The notes under the pieces are model-generated. The model searched no databases. It worked only from the letters and a program-made list of their open reading frames with translations, and was not told the DNA's origin. Below, in pieces: positions 1-11,300 of a stretch of 64,000 bases of DNA. The first letter of the stretch is position 1. Every line of letters starts with the position of its first letter. Origin of the DNA: Buddleja alternifolia. Taxonomy: Eukaryota > Streptophyta > Magnoliopsida > Lamiales > Scrophulariaceae. Where the stretch lies: positions 33,386,199 to 33,450,198 of the forward strand of contig CM033405.1 in NCBI GenBank assembly GCA_019426215.1. The letters are read 5' to 3'. The translations under genes and the position numbers were made by a program.

Positions 1-778
1 GTATTTTCTTTTCTCGTTTTTCCGTTTCTATCATCATGTGAATTCATTTAGTAGATTGTAAAAAATTCAATTATATATATATATATATAAAATATATATA
101 TCGTCGTATCCCCGGTGTATCGTATCCTAAAATTTTGAAAAATTGTGTATTCCATTTCCGTACCCTTGCATCATAGGTTTTTATATTGCTTTTTAGGTAT
201 TTTGTTTAGTTTTTGTTTTTCTCTCTCGAATGAGAGTTTCATCTCTCTTGAATAAGAGTGGTTGTTTGCACAAAAATTTTCTTGTGTTCGTTTGTTAATT
301 CTTAAATTTTGTCATCTTGAAGAAACTTGATATTATATACTTCAATTATTATTACTACATCGTTAGAGACAGTCTAAGTTGTATTGTTCATTGTAAATTT
401 TTTACCTAATGAAATAAAACGACCGCTATCTAATAAAAACAAAAATTTATGCTCAACCTATGTACATCCCACTACCATCAAAAAATCCTTTTGATATTGA
501 ACATTTGGCATGGTTGGAGGTATTTGTATTTAATGAAATGATTTAGAAAAATAATATCAAATGACTTCATAGTAAATAGTTTAGAATCTGCCATAATAAT
601 TAAAGAAATAGCAATATAGATATAAATGATTAAAAAAAATTATTATTACCTTGAATTATCTAAACAAGCTTAATAAATTGACTTTAAGAATTGAAATCTC
701 TAATCTGAGATTCTTTTAATTCATTCCATGCCCAACTATCTGAATTCAGTATTCAAATTAAACCATATAAATAAATAA

Positions 779-809
<31 letters not shown>

Positions 810-918
810 GGTGTGGGTCACAACGTATCTGTTAAAAGATATATTCTAACATAAAAGATATATTATAACAGTATCCACATAGATGATTTTTATGTCAGAT
901 CGAGTCTAATGGTCCGAG
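1..918. other. AT-rich intergenic DNA, no gene seen
   Basis: No supportable coding region on either strand. The stretch is AT-rich, with short TA runs near 76-90 and 780-794 followed by a short GT run. Bases 911-918 (GGTCCGAG) form the left target duplication of the hAT-like element that follows. Confidence 0.6.
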
Positions 919-1345
919 TATGGGTGCCCATGAGTCGAGCTCGAGCTCTTTCGAACATGAGCCCGGGTCAAGCCAAGCCGAGCTCGAGCTCGAGCTCAGA
1001 AAAAAATATTCTTTAATGAATATATATATATTATTAATTTTTTATTAATATATATAGTTAAATTAATCATCATAAATATTTAATATTTATTAATTAATAC
1101 ATATATAATATTATAAGATATTAATTTATATGTATGTATCTAGTAATAAATAAATAAAATATTGTATAATATATTTATATATATTTAAAAAAATAAAAAA
1201 TTATTTTTTATTCAGGCTCGCGAGCCTTCGAACATGTTTAGTTGGGCTCAAGCTCGGCTGGACAGAAAAGCTCGGCTCAAGCTTGAATTTTCTTGAGCTC
1301 GAGTCGAGCTTTTTTCGAGCCGGCTCGGCTCGTTGCACACCCCTA
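919..1345. mobile_element. hAT-like MITE rich in GAGCTCGA motifs
   Basis: The ends are imperfect inverted repeats: TATGGGTGCCCATGAG on the left, and TAGGGGTGTGCAACGAG when the right end is read on the minus strand. The arms carry repeated GAGCTCGAG/CGGCTCG motifs around an AT-rich middle. The element is flanked by an 8-bp duplication, GGTCCGAG (911-918) and GGTCCGAA (1346-1353), with one mismatch. An 8-bp duplication is typical of hAT transposons. There is no transposase, so it is non-autonomous. A second copy lies at 43762-44080. Confidence 0.75.
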
Positions 1346-1563
1346 GGTCCGAATGTGAATTTTGTGTCTTTCTTTCTTACACAAATGTGTGTGGAGATAA
1401 CACATAATACTACTTTCGCTACGAGAAATATAAACACTAGGACCATTGGACTCGATCTATTATATATTTTTCTGTATAAACTAAAATTAATACCAAAATA
1501 TTGAAATTAATACTACAGCCCAAAAAGAACTTAGCAGGTTGTACCTATAAAGACAGAGACTTT

Positions 1564-1594
1564 GCCCATTCCTTTAAGGCCCCTTAAGGGCCCA
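1564..1594 (+). promoter_or_regulatory. Two site II (TGGGC) motifs upstream of the DAR GTPase
   Basis: GCCCA at 1564-1568 and GGGCCCA at 1588-1594 are minus-strand TGGGC/TGGGCC motifs, 110-140 bp before the ATG. AGGGTTTA-like telo-box fragments follow at about 1632 and 1664. Site II plus telo-box is the established promoter signature of plant ribosomal and organelle-biogenesis genes, which fits the downstream gene. Binding is inferred. Confidence 0.5.
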
Positions 1595-1701
1595 ATTTCT
1601 TCAGGCAAAAATGAAAAAGAGAAAAATCGATCAGGGTTTAAGAAAAAATCCCTAATCCACAAAAGGGTTTAAGCTGATTTTCAAAATTGGAAGACACAGA
1701 A

Positions 1702-4700
1702 ATGGGGACAGTGAAAAGAATGGTGAAGAAAGGATCATTAATCGGTGAATTAGGGTTCATCAAAGGCGGCGGCAACATAAACTGGTTCCCCGGTCACATG
1801 GCGGCCGCCACTCGGGCCATCCGAGACCGTCTCAAGCAAACAGACCTCGTAATCGAAGTTCGTGATGCCCGCGTAAGAATCTCGGAAGATTCATTACTTG
1901 TTTGTTGATTCTATATGATTGAATTCAAATTTTCAATAGATGGGATAAGTTTCATTTATGGTTTAGTAGGAGTTCGCGTATTTCAATTTTAGTCTCTTTG
2001 GACTTCAAGTTGCGACTTTAGTCCCATACGGCTGAAAATTTTGCAATTTTGGTCCCAGTCATTTATGCTTTGACGGAAAAAAGCGATTGAGATGCAGGCG
2101 TTGTTAAAGTCAATTTTGGTCCCAGTCATTTATTTTTTGATGGAAAAAAGAGATTGAGGCGCTGGCATCGTTAGAGTCATATATTGGACGGACGGGAAAA
2201 AGTTGCACTTTTGGTCCCATTGGACATTTTTCCGTCATAAAATAGACGGTTGGGACCTAAAGTGCAATTTTTTCAGTCATATGGGATTATAGTTGCAACT
2301 TGAAGTTCAATTGGACTAAAATTTGAACGTGCTATAAGACCATAAATGAAATTTTCTCTTCAATAGATTGATGGTTTCTGTCAGCGGGTTTTTTATTTTT
2401 TTGAAGTTAGCATTGTCATTTCTACGAATGTAAACCTTGGATTGAACTAAATTGTGCATTGTTCATGTTTGGTTTTAAATTGGTTTTTCAAGGTTAAGGT
2501 TAAAAATGTTTGCTTAGCTCTAGTAGAGTTACTAAATCTTTGACGATAAAAAGAGTATTTAAGGTTGATTTAGTATGTATTCGAACCTAGTTCAGATAAG
2601 CTTGTAAAACTTATATCGGGTTGTATTTTGGGTAACTTTTCTGTTTTCGGGTAAGGTTCCAATTAGTGTTGACAATTTATTGATAGTTGTTACTTTCTAT
2701 TTCTTATAAAAAATAATTTATGCAGATACCGTTGTCATCTGCAAATGATGAGTTGCAGCCTATGTTGGCGGGTAAAAGGCGGGTCGTTGCTCTCAACAAG
2801 AAAGATTTGGCCAACCCCAACATCATGCATGTAAATCTTTATCTCTATCTATGGTTATATCTAACATCTATATCTACATATATGTGTACTCAATTCATTA
2901 TTAGGAATAGTTCTTTTTCACAAAGATTTAGTTTCTTTTTGGAAGAAGTTAGATGTTGAGAGCCATTTCCAACACAAGCTACGTTGATATGTCGGATGTA
3001 AAAGAATCTAAATTCTGTAGGTGTGTGAGTTGTGAGGGGGAGGATAGTAATTATTCGTTAATAGCTTGGTTGTTTTTTTCCCAGTTTGTTGTTTAATTGA
3101 TTTAACAATTTGAAGTATTCTGTATTAAGATTTGCTGGTCCAATGTTAACCATAGTGTTCTTGTTGTTTTCTTTTCAAAGTTTTAACATAGCTATTAGGG
3201 TGCCCTTTAGTGTATACTAATTCTCAAAGATATTCTGGCTATTAGTCAACGGCCATAATTCCTGCTAATTTATCAAGATTAATGTTTCTGCAAACCATAG
3301 TTATTGCATGATTTTGTTGAAACGAGAATGAGATGTTTGCTCATTTCACCTTTTGCAGAAATGGGTTCGCTATTTTGATTCACACAAACAAGATTGTCTT
3401 ACAATAAATGCACACAGCAAAAGTTCTGTTAAAAAGGTTGGTTAATTTTTTTATTTTTGTAAATTATAAATTTTTTTACATGGTTAATGCAAATACATAC
3501 TTCTGAAATGGGTTATGCCCAAGTAATTTAATTCGGCTCTGTGCCTCTATCTGTAAATGTGGCAACAAAATGTGTTCTAGAGACAGTATTTTCCAAATCA
3601 GCCATCAATATGAAGTGGAGCATCTAATTTTTTCAATTTGAACATTTTTTTTTATTTAATATCTCAATATTTCCATAAATGATTGTCAATTAACGTTACG
3701 TTTCAAGCTCATTATCCTATAAGACCAAACTTGTTCTGACTTGTGAATAATGTACCAAAGCTTCTTGATCTTGTGGAGTACAAATTGAAAGAGGCGATAT
3801 CGAGGGAGCCAACTCTCCTTGTCATGGTTGTTGGTGTTCCAAATGTTGGCAAATCAGCTCTAATAAATTCTATCCATCAAATAGCATCATCACGCTTTCC
3901 AGGTGAGATTCTGGCTTTTACTACTATTTGTAGTCGACCCTTACTCCAGGAAGTTGCTAGCATTAAACTTCTAAGCAAGCAATGATGGTCTTAGTTCCAT
4001 CTTAGTGCAGGGGAAGAATAAGCGAGCCACAGTGGGACCTTTACCCGGAGTTACACAAGATATTGCTGGATTCAAGGTAAATCTTTTTGCCTGAAAAGGG
4101 ATGATTTGTTTTTTTTGTCCTAGATATTTACCCAAGTCTGGATGAACCAGTCATCATTGTTCGAATAATTCTCAATGGTGCGTCTTGATGTTTTTATTGA
4201 GATATCAATTGGCATCTTTTTACCAGAAATGTATAATATTTGTTGCTTTAGATATTTGCTCTTTGTTATTTATTGAATTTTATGTTCCCTTCTAAGAATA
4301 TGCTGACTTTTATATAAAATTCATACAGATTGCTCATCAACCTAGCATATACGTTATGGATACGCCAGGAGTGTTGGTTCCTAGTATTTCAGACATAGAA
4401 ACTGGGTTAAAGCTAGCTGCAGCAGGTTCAAATTTGTTTTTGAAGTATATATTTTACTTTATTGAATTCTGTTTGTACTATATAACCATTAAGTTAAACA
4501 TGTAAACCTTTAGTGCATAGAAATTGAAGATTCATGTCTAGATAATCCTTTCATAATGGCTGGCAAAGCACGCACACCTTTTCTTAAGTGGGTGGCAGTG
4601 AGACTTAAACCCAGAACGTTGCTTGTCTTGCTCAAATACTTTATTGAATGACCATTTAAGATGTAAATAGGAAAAACATTTTTTATTTAATATCTCCAGC

Positions 4701-6140
4701 TGTTTTCTGCATTTTTTGTTTTCTTAGACAGTAGAACAAGAGCATTTGGTGAGTTTTAGTTTGCTGTAGGTACACTTAAATCACGAAGTCCCCAATGAAC
4801 CTGTACATATTATTCATCGGCCAAATAAAAGAAACATTATTCTCTTTGTGACATTGTTCATAACGAGTCGAAATGAATTTCTTTTTTTAAATGACTCTAC
4901 GTCTTTGTTAATATACCCCTCCCACCCCACCCCCACCCAAAAGAAGATAAAAGAAAAGGAATATGTTTTGTGTGTGTTGTGGAGCGGATTCATAGATCTA
5001 TGTGTAAAGTATCTATAAATTAGACTTGTGGAGAGATGATATTGAGACGCAAACTTGTGCCACAAAAATATTATCTATGATAATTGTAAAGCATAGAGAA
5101 TGAAGAAGAGGTGGGTTGATATATAGAAGATGACTTGGCTTTGTGTGACAAGCGTGTGTTGAAGTCGGAAGATAATATTATCACATGTTTTCTTGGTCGG
5201 GTCCTAGATGTTCCACTACCAATTGCTATTATGTGATAATCATCATATTGGCGTAATTTGATCGCTCAACCTATTTTCATATAGGTTTCTTCCTGCAGAT
5301 GTTTAACAAAATAAAAATAATACTAATTCCATATAAATTTTCCTTTTCGCTATAACTGCTTTAGCCTTCCAATGAAGACGCTTAGTTACGTATTTCCCTC
5401 TAAATAAAAATATTAGTGCATCACATTTGCAGACATTACGTGCAGGTTCTGTGAAGGACTCCGTAGTTGGTGAAGAGCGAATCGCTCAGTACTTACTAGC
5501 AGTTTTGAACACCCGTGGTACCCCTCTACATTGGAGACGCTTTATGGATAAAGAAACTGAAGGGCTTCATCTCGATTCCGATGACAAACCCGACTATAAT
5601 CTTAAAAATCTTTTTCCAAATAGGAGAAGACCTCCTACTAATAAATCTGATGTTCACTATATTGAGGTAAAATTGCTGATTTTTGGATATTGAACATCTC
5701 CAATTATTGTACTGGGATCCTCAGTGTGGAATACCCTAAACCCTAAATATGATTGGACTATGAGTTTTATTATATTCATCCGTTTCTTATATTCTCCATT
5801 TGAGGTAGTCTTATGAATTTTTTTCCAAATAATTTGTTGGTATAGTTTTACGATAAATTCGTCTAGGTACATCGCCTTGATGATTTTGTTTTTGCAGGAT
5901 GTTGTTACTCAAGTTCAACGGGCGCTTTGTGGGACTCTAACGGAATTCAACGGAAACTTGGAGGATGAAGGTGACTTGGGGAATCTTATAGACCAGCAAT
6001 TTGAAGCACTTCAAAAGGCACTAAAGATACCCCACAAAGCTTCGGAAGCTCGGACAATGGTATCAAAGAAATTCCTCACATTGTTCAGAATAGGCAAACT
6101 TGGCCCTTTCATCCTTGATGATGTCCCTGATGCAAAATGA
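1702..6140 (+). CDS. SIN2: DAR GTPase 2, mitochondrial (MTG1/YlqF-type, circularly permuted)
   Basis: Eight exons: 1702-1872, 2726-2830, 3359-3436, 3761-3902, 4006-4076, 4329-4425, 5446-5666 and 5898-6140, giving 375 aa, close to the Arabidopsis homologue. The GTPase motifs are circularly permuted: NKKD (G4) at residues 81-84 precedes the P-loop GVPNVGKS at 143-150, then GPLPGVT (G2) at 176-182 and DTPG (G3) at 200-203. Near the start is WFPGHM, and a DAR tripeptide ends exon 1; both are diagnostic of the YlqF/YawG family. The family acts in late assembly of the mitochondrial large ribosomal subunit, and Arabidopsis SIN2 affects ovule integument growth (family knowledge). The start is the ATG at 1702; an upstream in-frame TTG is not used. 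The exon 5 acceptor must be CTTAG at 4001-4005: the nearby TGCAG would shift the frame into TAA. A MITE occupies intron 1. Confidence 0.93.
1942..2358. mobile_element. MULE-like foldback MITE in intron 1 of the DAR GTPase
   Basis: The two halves are inverted copies. The left begins GGGATAAGTTTCATTTATGG, and the right, read on the minus strand, begins GAGAAAATTTCATTTATGG. Both arms carry TTTTAGTCC and TTTTGGTCCCA-type motifs. The flanking direct repeat is TTCAATAGAT at 1932-1941 and 2359-2368. A 9-10 bp duplication suggests a Mutator-like origin. No coding capacity. It lies wholly inside the intron and leaves the splice sites intact. Confidence 0.75.
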
Positions 6141-8364
6141 TAAACTTGATTCTAACTTGCACACATGTAACACTTGTAAGAGAAGTACTCCAGGAAACCA
6201 GCAATTTGAACCCTTCTGCATGTGCAGTGTATCAGGAATGCTAAATAGACAATGAATTTGCCTTAGCTTCAAAAAAGCTCACCATTTGGGCATACTAATA
6301 GTACATTAGTGCAGGTGACGAAGCGTAACTCAATTGGTAAAAGTACGACTTCTAGGGTACCAACGCGTTAGGTCCGGGAGTGGGAGTGTTGTTTACTTTT
6401 GTAAGAGTTGATTGTTAGTTCTTGGTAAATGTATGAGGTGTTAGTTGTTGACTAGTGATTGTTCACTCGTTGATTCGCGATATGCTGGTGTAATTATATA
6501 TTTGATTGTTCCAGTGAAAAAAAAAAAGGAAAAAGAGGGTATTAGTAACTTTTTTTCTTCTTTTGATGAATAAAAGAGAGGGAAGTACGATCAGTATAAC
6601 AACTTTTCTTGAGTGTGATCCTAGTAATTCGTTACTATGTATTGGAATTGCAGGCAAACTTGTTACTGCACTCCATTAGGATGTCAGTCAGACTGAAATT
6701 TTTCACAATTCTGGTGATTGGCTCATGAACTACTACCTTAACCGTGTTCTTGGTTCCTTGTTGGATGTAATGCACCAAAATGTTGATGGTAAATCATAAG
6801 GTTACTTAGCTTATCAAAGAAGAAAAAATCATGAGGCTACTCTGAAATGTAGTACTTTGACAAGATTAGACTTGCAAACAATAGTATGTTTATACATGAT
6901 ATAATCGGAACTCCCTGACTAAGCTCTCAGCAGATACATGCTTGTTTACGAGTGTTTTGAATGTGCAAATCTTCGTCTCGACACGAAATGGTCCTGCTAA
7001 TTCAAGTGTATCGGTATAGAATGCAAGCGAGCACTGTGCACGGCAACAACTTCCCTATGCATTGGCAAGTTTCATACTATCCATTTAGTACTATTCAAGT
7101 GAGATTCAGATTATGAACTATTGAATGAAAATATCTTGTTCATGCATCCCATGCATCCAACTAGCTTGTGAGTCGTCGGATAATATAAAGTGACATCACA
7201 ATATCATTTTATGAAATCATATGAACATCCACATTCAACAACTATCAATCCAATTGGGCACCATTTAGTGAAATAAGGGAAATTTATGGTGGACCAGGTC
7301 CAATGGAGTCAATCCATCGTACAGTATTGGATGTAGGAATATGATGGTAAAAGCACCTCAATTACCCTAATCCAACAGTATATGATGGACAATGTCTACC
7401 ATAGAATAACTCGTGCAATACTCATTTTAACTCGTGTGATCTAATGGTATTGTGCTTATCAGTTCATTCCTCAATATACCAACAAAATGATACGCCAAAT
7501 GAAGAATAACAAAAGCAAATAAACAACGCTATAAACTTATTTTTTGGCGGGGAAATTACATTTTTCGTACCACAACTTTGCCTGATTTTAATTTTGATCA
7601 CAGTCGTTATTAATTTCTCACACTTAGTCCCATTATTTCCAAAGTGTCTCACATTTAATTCCAACCGAATTTTCCGCTCAAAATTTAATGTTCAACTCGG
7701 TTTGTCAATATTTTGGCCATTTTTCACGTGCATGTGATGCTCTTGGGACTCCAAGTCGCGAGAACTCCTAATGACAGCTGTCACGAGGACAAAGAGAAGA
7801 TAAATCTCCTTACATCACCAATACTGCATTTTCTACATTCTATGAATCAAAAACACTAAACATATCTCTGCTCAAACCAATATAAAAACTCAAATCGGGC
7901 AAATAATATGATTTCCAAAGACCAAAAACATTCATAACAAATACAAGTATCGTATAGTCCAACGGACCGAACCCGACAACAAACGAACTCTAATCTACAT
8001 TCCTTTAGCATGTACAAATGCAATACATATACACCTATAACAAATTATAAATGATTAAAAAGGATGTAATAAAATAGACACTTACATAATCACAAATTGA
8101 GATTCACATACCCAACCAAATCAAAAAATTTAATCTCCCTTTGTCTCTTAAACTATCCGGTGAGTCATGGCACATAGAGCAATAGTTGAAGAAGAGAGCA
8201 AAAAAAGAAAATCTCTTTGGATGGACCCCACATAACCAAAACTAATACCCGATTCCACGCATAACGACCCGTAAAAAGTAGGTCACACAGGGGAGTACAG
8301 AGATACAAAACAAAGAAAGACTTCAAAGTGTATGGATTAAAGAAGCACATTTGTGATTACATTT
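6141..8364. other. Intergenic DNA between convergent genes (3' ends of DAR GTPase and villin)
   Basis: This contains the 3' UTRs of two convergent genes, with poly(A) sites not determinable. I see no coding exon. About 6313-6400 has a weak tRNA-like stretch. About 7550-7700 resembles one arm of a foldback element (TTACATTTTTCGTACC and TTAGTCCCA motifs) without a clear partner arm. Confidence 0.55.
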
Positions 8365-11300
8365 TTAGAAGAGATCAACTTTCTTTTTGAGCATGTCTTG
8401 CTTCCACTTGGGCAACTTATAGAAGTTATCTTTCGTCATTCCAAGCACCGAATAGAATTCTTCGTCAGAGAGATACGCCTGAAATCATATTGCAATATTA
8501 TTTGAAAAGTGAGAATTAGTAGCATGATAAACAATCATAACAAGAAAAAGTAACACTGGTAACAAAATGCTAAGTAATGATGTTAAAGTTACGATATGTA
8601 TAGGTAATAACAATTTGTGTAAATTAGATAAACACCCCCTGCATATAACCTTAATTACAAAAAACAAATCAAGGTTTGAAATATTATCATAACTTCCCAT
8701 GTTAGTAAAAGTATATTAAAATTTCACCCCGTCAGTAAAAGCAAGTTACAATTTCAGCCCTGATATTCGAGTTGGGAACTGACATGGTGTCTGTCTTAGT
8801 AATTTGAAAAACCTCCATAGGTGTGTAGTAATTAACCAATAAGTGAGGGGGTGGGTGCGCATGTAATTATTCCTAGCAATTTTTATTTGTCAATCTTCTT
8901 GTCGTGTATTATCAAGAGACAAGAATAGAGAAGAAGTGTTGAAGCAAAAGACCTCTCTTCTTTTAAAATCAATCCCGGTGGCAGGGTTGTCGGATTTAGC
9001 CTTTAGCTGGTCATAGTTAAATGTACTCTGACTGCTTCCCGAGCCATTTTCATCATGGTTAGTGTCTGGCTTAGATCCTGAAAGCTCCCCATTAGCTTCT
9101 AACACAGGCTCAGCTGTCTCGGTTACCTTAACTTCAGCAATGCGTTTGGATTCTTCGATCTCAGCAGCATCTTCACTCTTCATGGGAGCTACAAAAATAT
9201 ATTTTGATCAAGTATCACGAGAAATAAATGGAATCAAATCCAAAATTTTATAATGTTTAAAGTCGGACCGTTGAGCCTTATTAATACCATAATCTAACAC
9301 ATATCTTGTCACTATTGAAGATTCACAAAAAATATTTAACCAAATGAAATAAATGTCACAACTTAAAACGTGAGTGTAAGGTTTCCACTAATTAGTAATT
9401 AACCAAGGCCATAGGAGTTTAAGGTTAATTACACTCCGCCCTCCTCCACTACTATGGTTAATTACCAATTCCTCCCCTCGTAGTTCCGTATGAGCTTTCC
9501 CATGCAAGGGTAAAAATGGCCCTTGGTGATTAGGTTTTTCCAAGACTTTTTTACTTCATCTTGAGGGTAAACTAGTCAATTGGGTCCTCTCAGCAAGTTT
9601 GGTTGACGGGATTTAGTCAGAGAAGAGGCCTCTATAAGTTCGAAACTAAGAGGGAATGAGTTGGAAATTTCCTAAAGTAGCTGGGGAGACTTGTAATGAA
9701 TGATGCTTTAACATACTCTAACCAGGCGTCTGATTTATAGATCTAGTAATTTTCAATAAAATGAAGGGCAAACTGCATTGACATCCCCTACGTGATTACT
9801 TAATTACGAAAAATGCCCTGAGGTTTTGAGAAATTATCATATCCCCTATAACTAAAAGGGGATTACGATTTCACATCTTGTCAATAACAGCACATTACAA
9901 TTTCACCCTTATTTTTCGAGTTGCCAGAATCTGATAGGTAGTATCTTGGTAATCTGCAAAATTTCAGGGGGCTCGTGGTAATTGACCAATAAGTTGGAGG
10001 TATGCATGTAACTATCCCTAAAATGAATGACATGGTTTTTTAATGGTTTTTTGTACACACATAAACACAAGATATATTCATAATACCAGGACGGCTAGAT
10101 TCTGCAGGTGAACTTCTACTCGGCCGCGCAGGAGAGACGTTGGGTGACCGTTTCTGTTCAGCTGTAAGAACAGATGATAAAGCAGCCACCGCAGCTGCTC
10201 TTTGTGACCCCCGACCGGTCCCACCTGCCCGAGGGGGGGCTGAAACAGCTCTTGATGGAGTTGAAGATGAACTAAATGCTGAGTTCAAAGCAGCTAAAGC
10301 TGAAGCTCTTTGAGTTGGTCCCCCATTATTTGAACCATTGGATCTCTCCTGATTTCCGATTAAATTAAAGCAAGTCAATATAATTCAGGCAAAATGCCGA
10401 ACATTCTAGTGTAAGGAGATATACACACACGCACAGACACACACACACACACACACATACATATATTAGAAAATGAGTTGACACAAATTTACTAAAGACA
10501 ATTGAAGGATGCAAGAAATTGAAGATCTGTATGCTCAAGTATATTTAATTGCACATAATCGTTTACCTCCACAGCATGACCCGTACCAAAGAGTAGCATC
10601 ACCTTCTTTTGGAATGAGTTTCCATGCGCCTGTTTTTGGAAAGAAAAAGGAATTGTTAAGACCAAAAAAGAAGCTGTGTTTTCGAGTGTGTTAAAGCTAG
10701 AATGCAAGAAACTAGCACCATCTTTCCCAATCCGTATGTTCCACTTGCAAGCCATATCTCATTACACACAATGTTTCGTGTACTTAAAATTTATAAATTT
10801 ATTGACTTAGAACTAAACGTGTCTAGAGATGGAGCTCTTGGGCAGGCTAGATCCAATGGTGTCGAGAGTGTAAACGAATAGAGTCAAACGAAACAGGGTA
10901 TTGTTCAAATTTGTATGAATTTTTATCAAACTTGAAAATTATATTTTGAGCTCGGTTCAATTGTTAATAGAACTTGCTTTAACCAAGTGGAACACAAGCC
11001 GAGTTTGCATCGCTGGATCTCTCCACGCATATTTTTGTCATTTTTTAACTAATAGAGTCAAACTTCAAATCTTATTGAACATAAAAAGGTGATCAGAAGT
11101 GATTTATTGTATTAAATGAACTGAACTAGACAAGCTTCCACATTCGATATAAAGTAGTTTGGTTTGTCTTTCAGCCATATTGGTGCCCCCCCCCCCTCCT
11201 TCTTCACCCACTAGTCTACAATCTCAAATATTATATATACAACTCAAACGAAATTCAAAATTCCGCATCTATTTAAATTCCTAAATTGCTCTTCCTAATA

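Noticed and set aside
1201..1504. Overlapping 73- and 81-codon frames on both strands
   Set aside because: They lie mostly in the terminal GAGCTCGA arm of a hAT-like MITE; no coding signature.
4555..4640. SINE-like B-box (GAGACTTAAACCCAGAACG) in a GTPase intron
   Set aside because: No A box or target duplication could be placed.
5727..5746. Telomere-like ACCCTAAACCCTAAAT
   Set aside because: Only two units, inside an intron of the GTPase; too short for an interstitial telomere, and too far from the promoter to be a telo-box.
6313..6400. tRNA-like sequence (GCGTAACTCAATTGGTAAAAG and GTTAGGTCCGGGAG)
   Set aside because: It has an A-box-like block, but the B box is poor, no cloverleaf can be drawn, and no target duplication or poly(A) tail is evident. 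Possibly a decayed SINE.
9420..9545. Possible further MITE copy (GGTTAATTACACTCCGCCC)
   Set aside because: It resembles the family start but no inverted partner end or target duplication was found.
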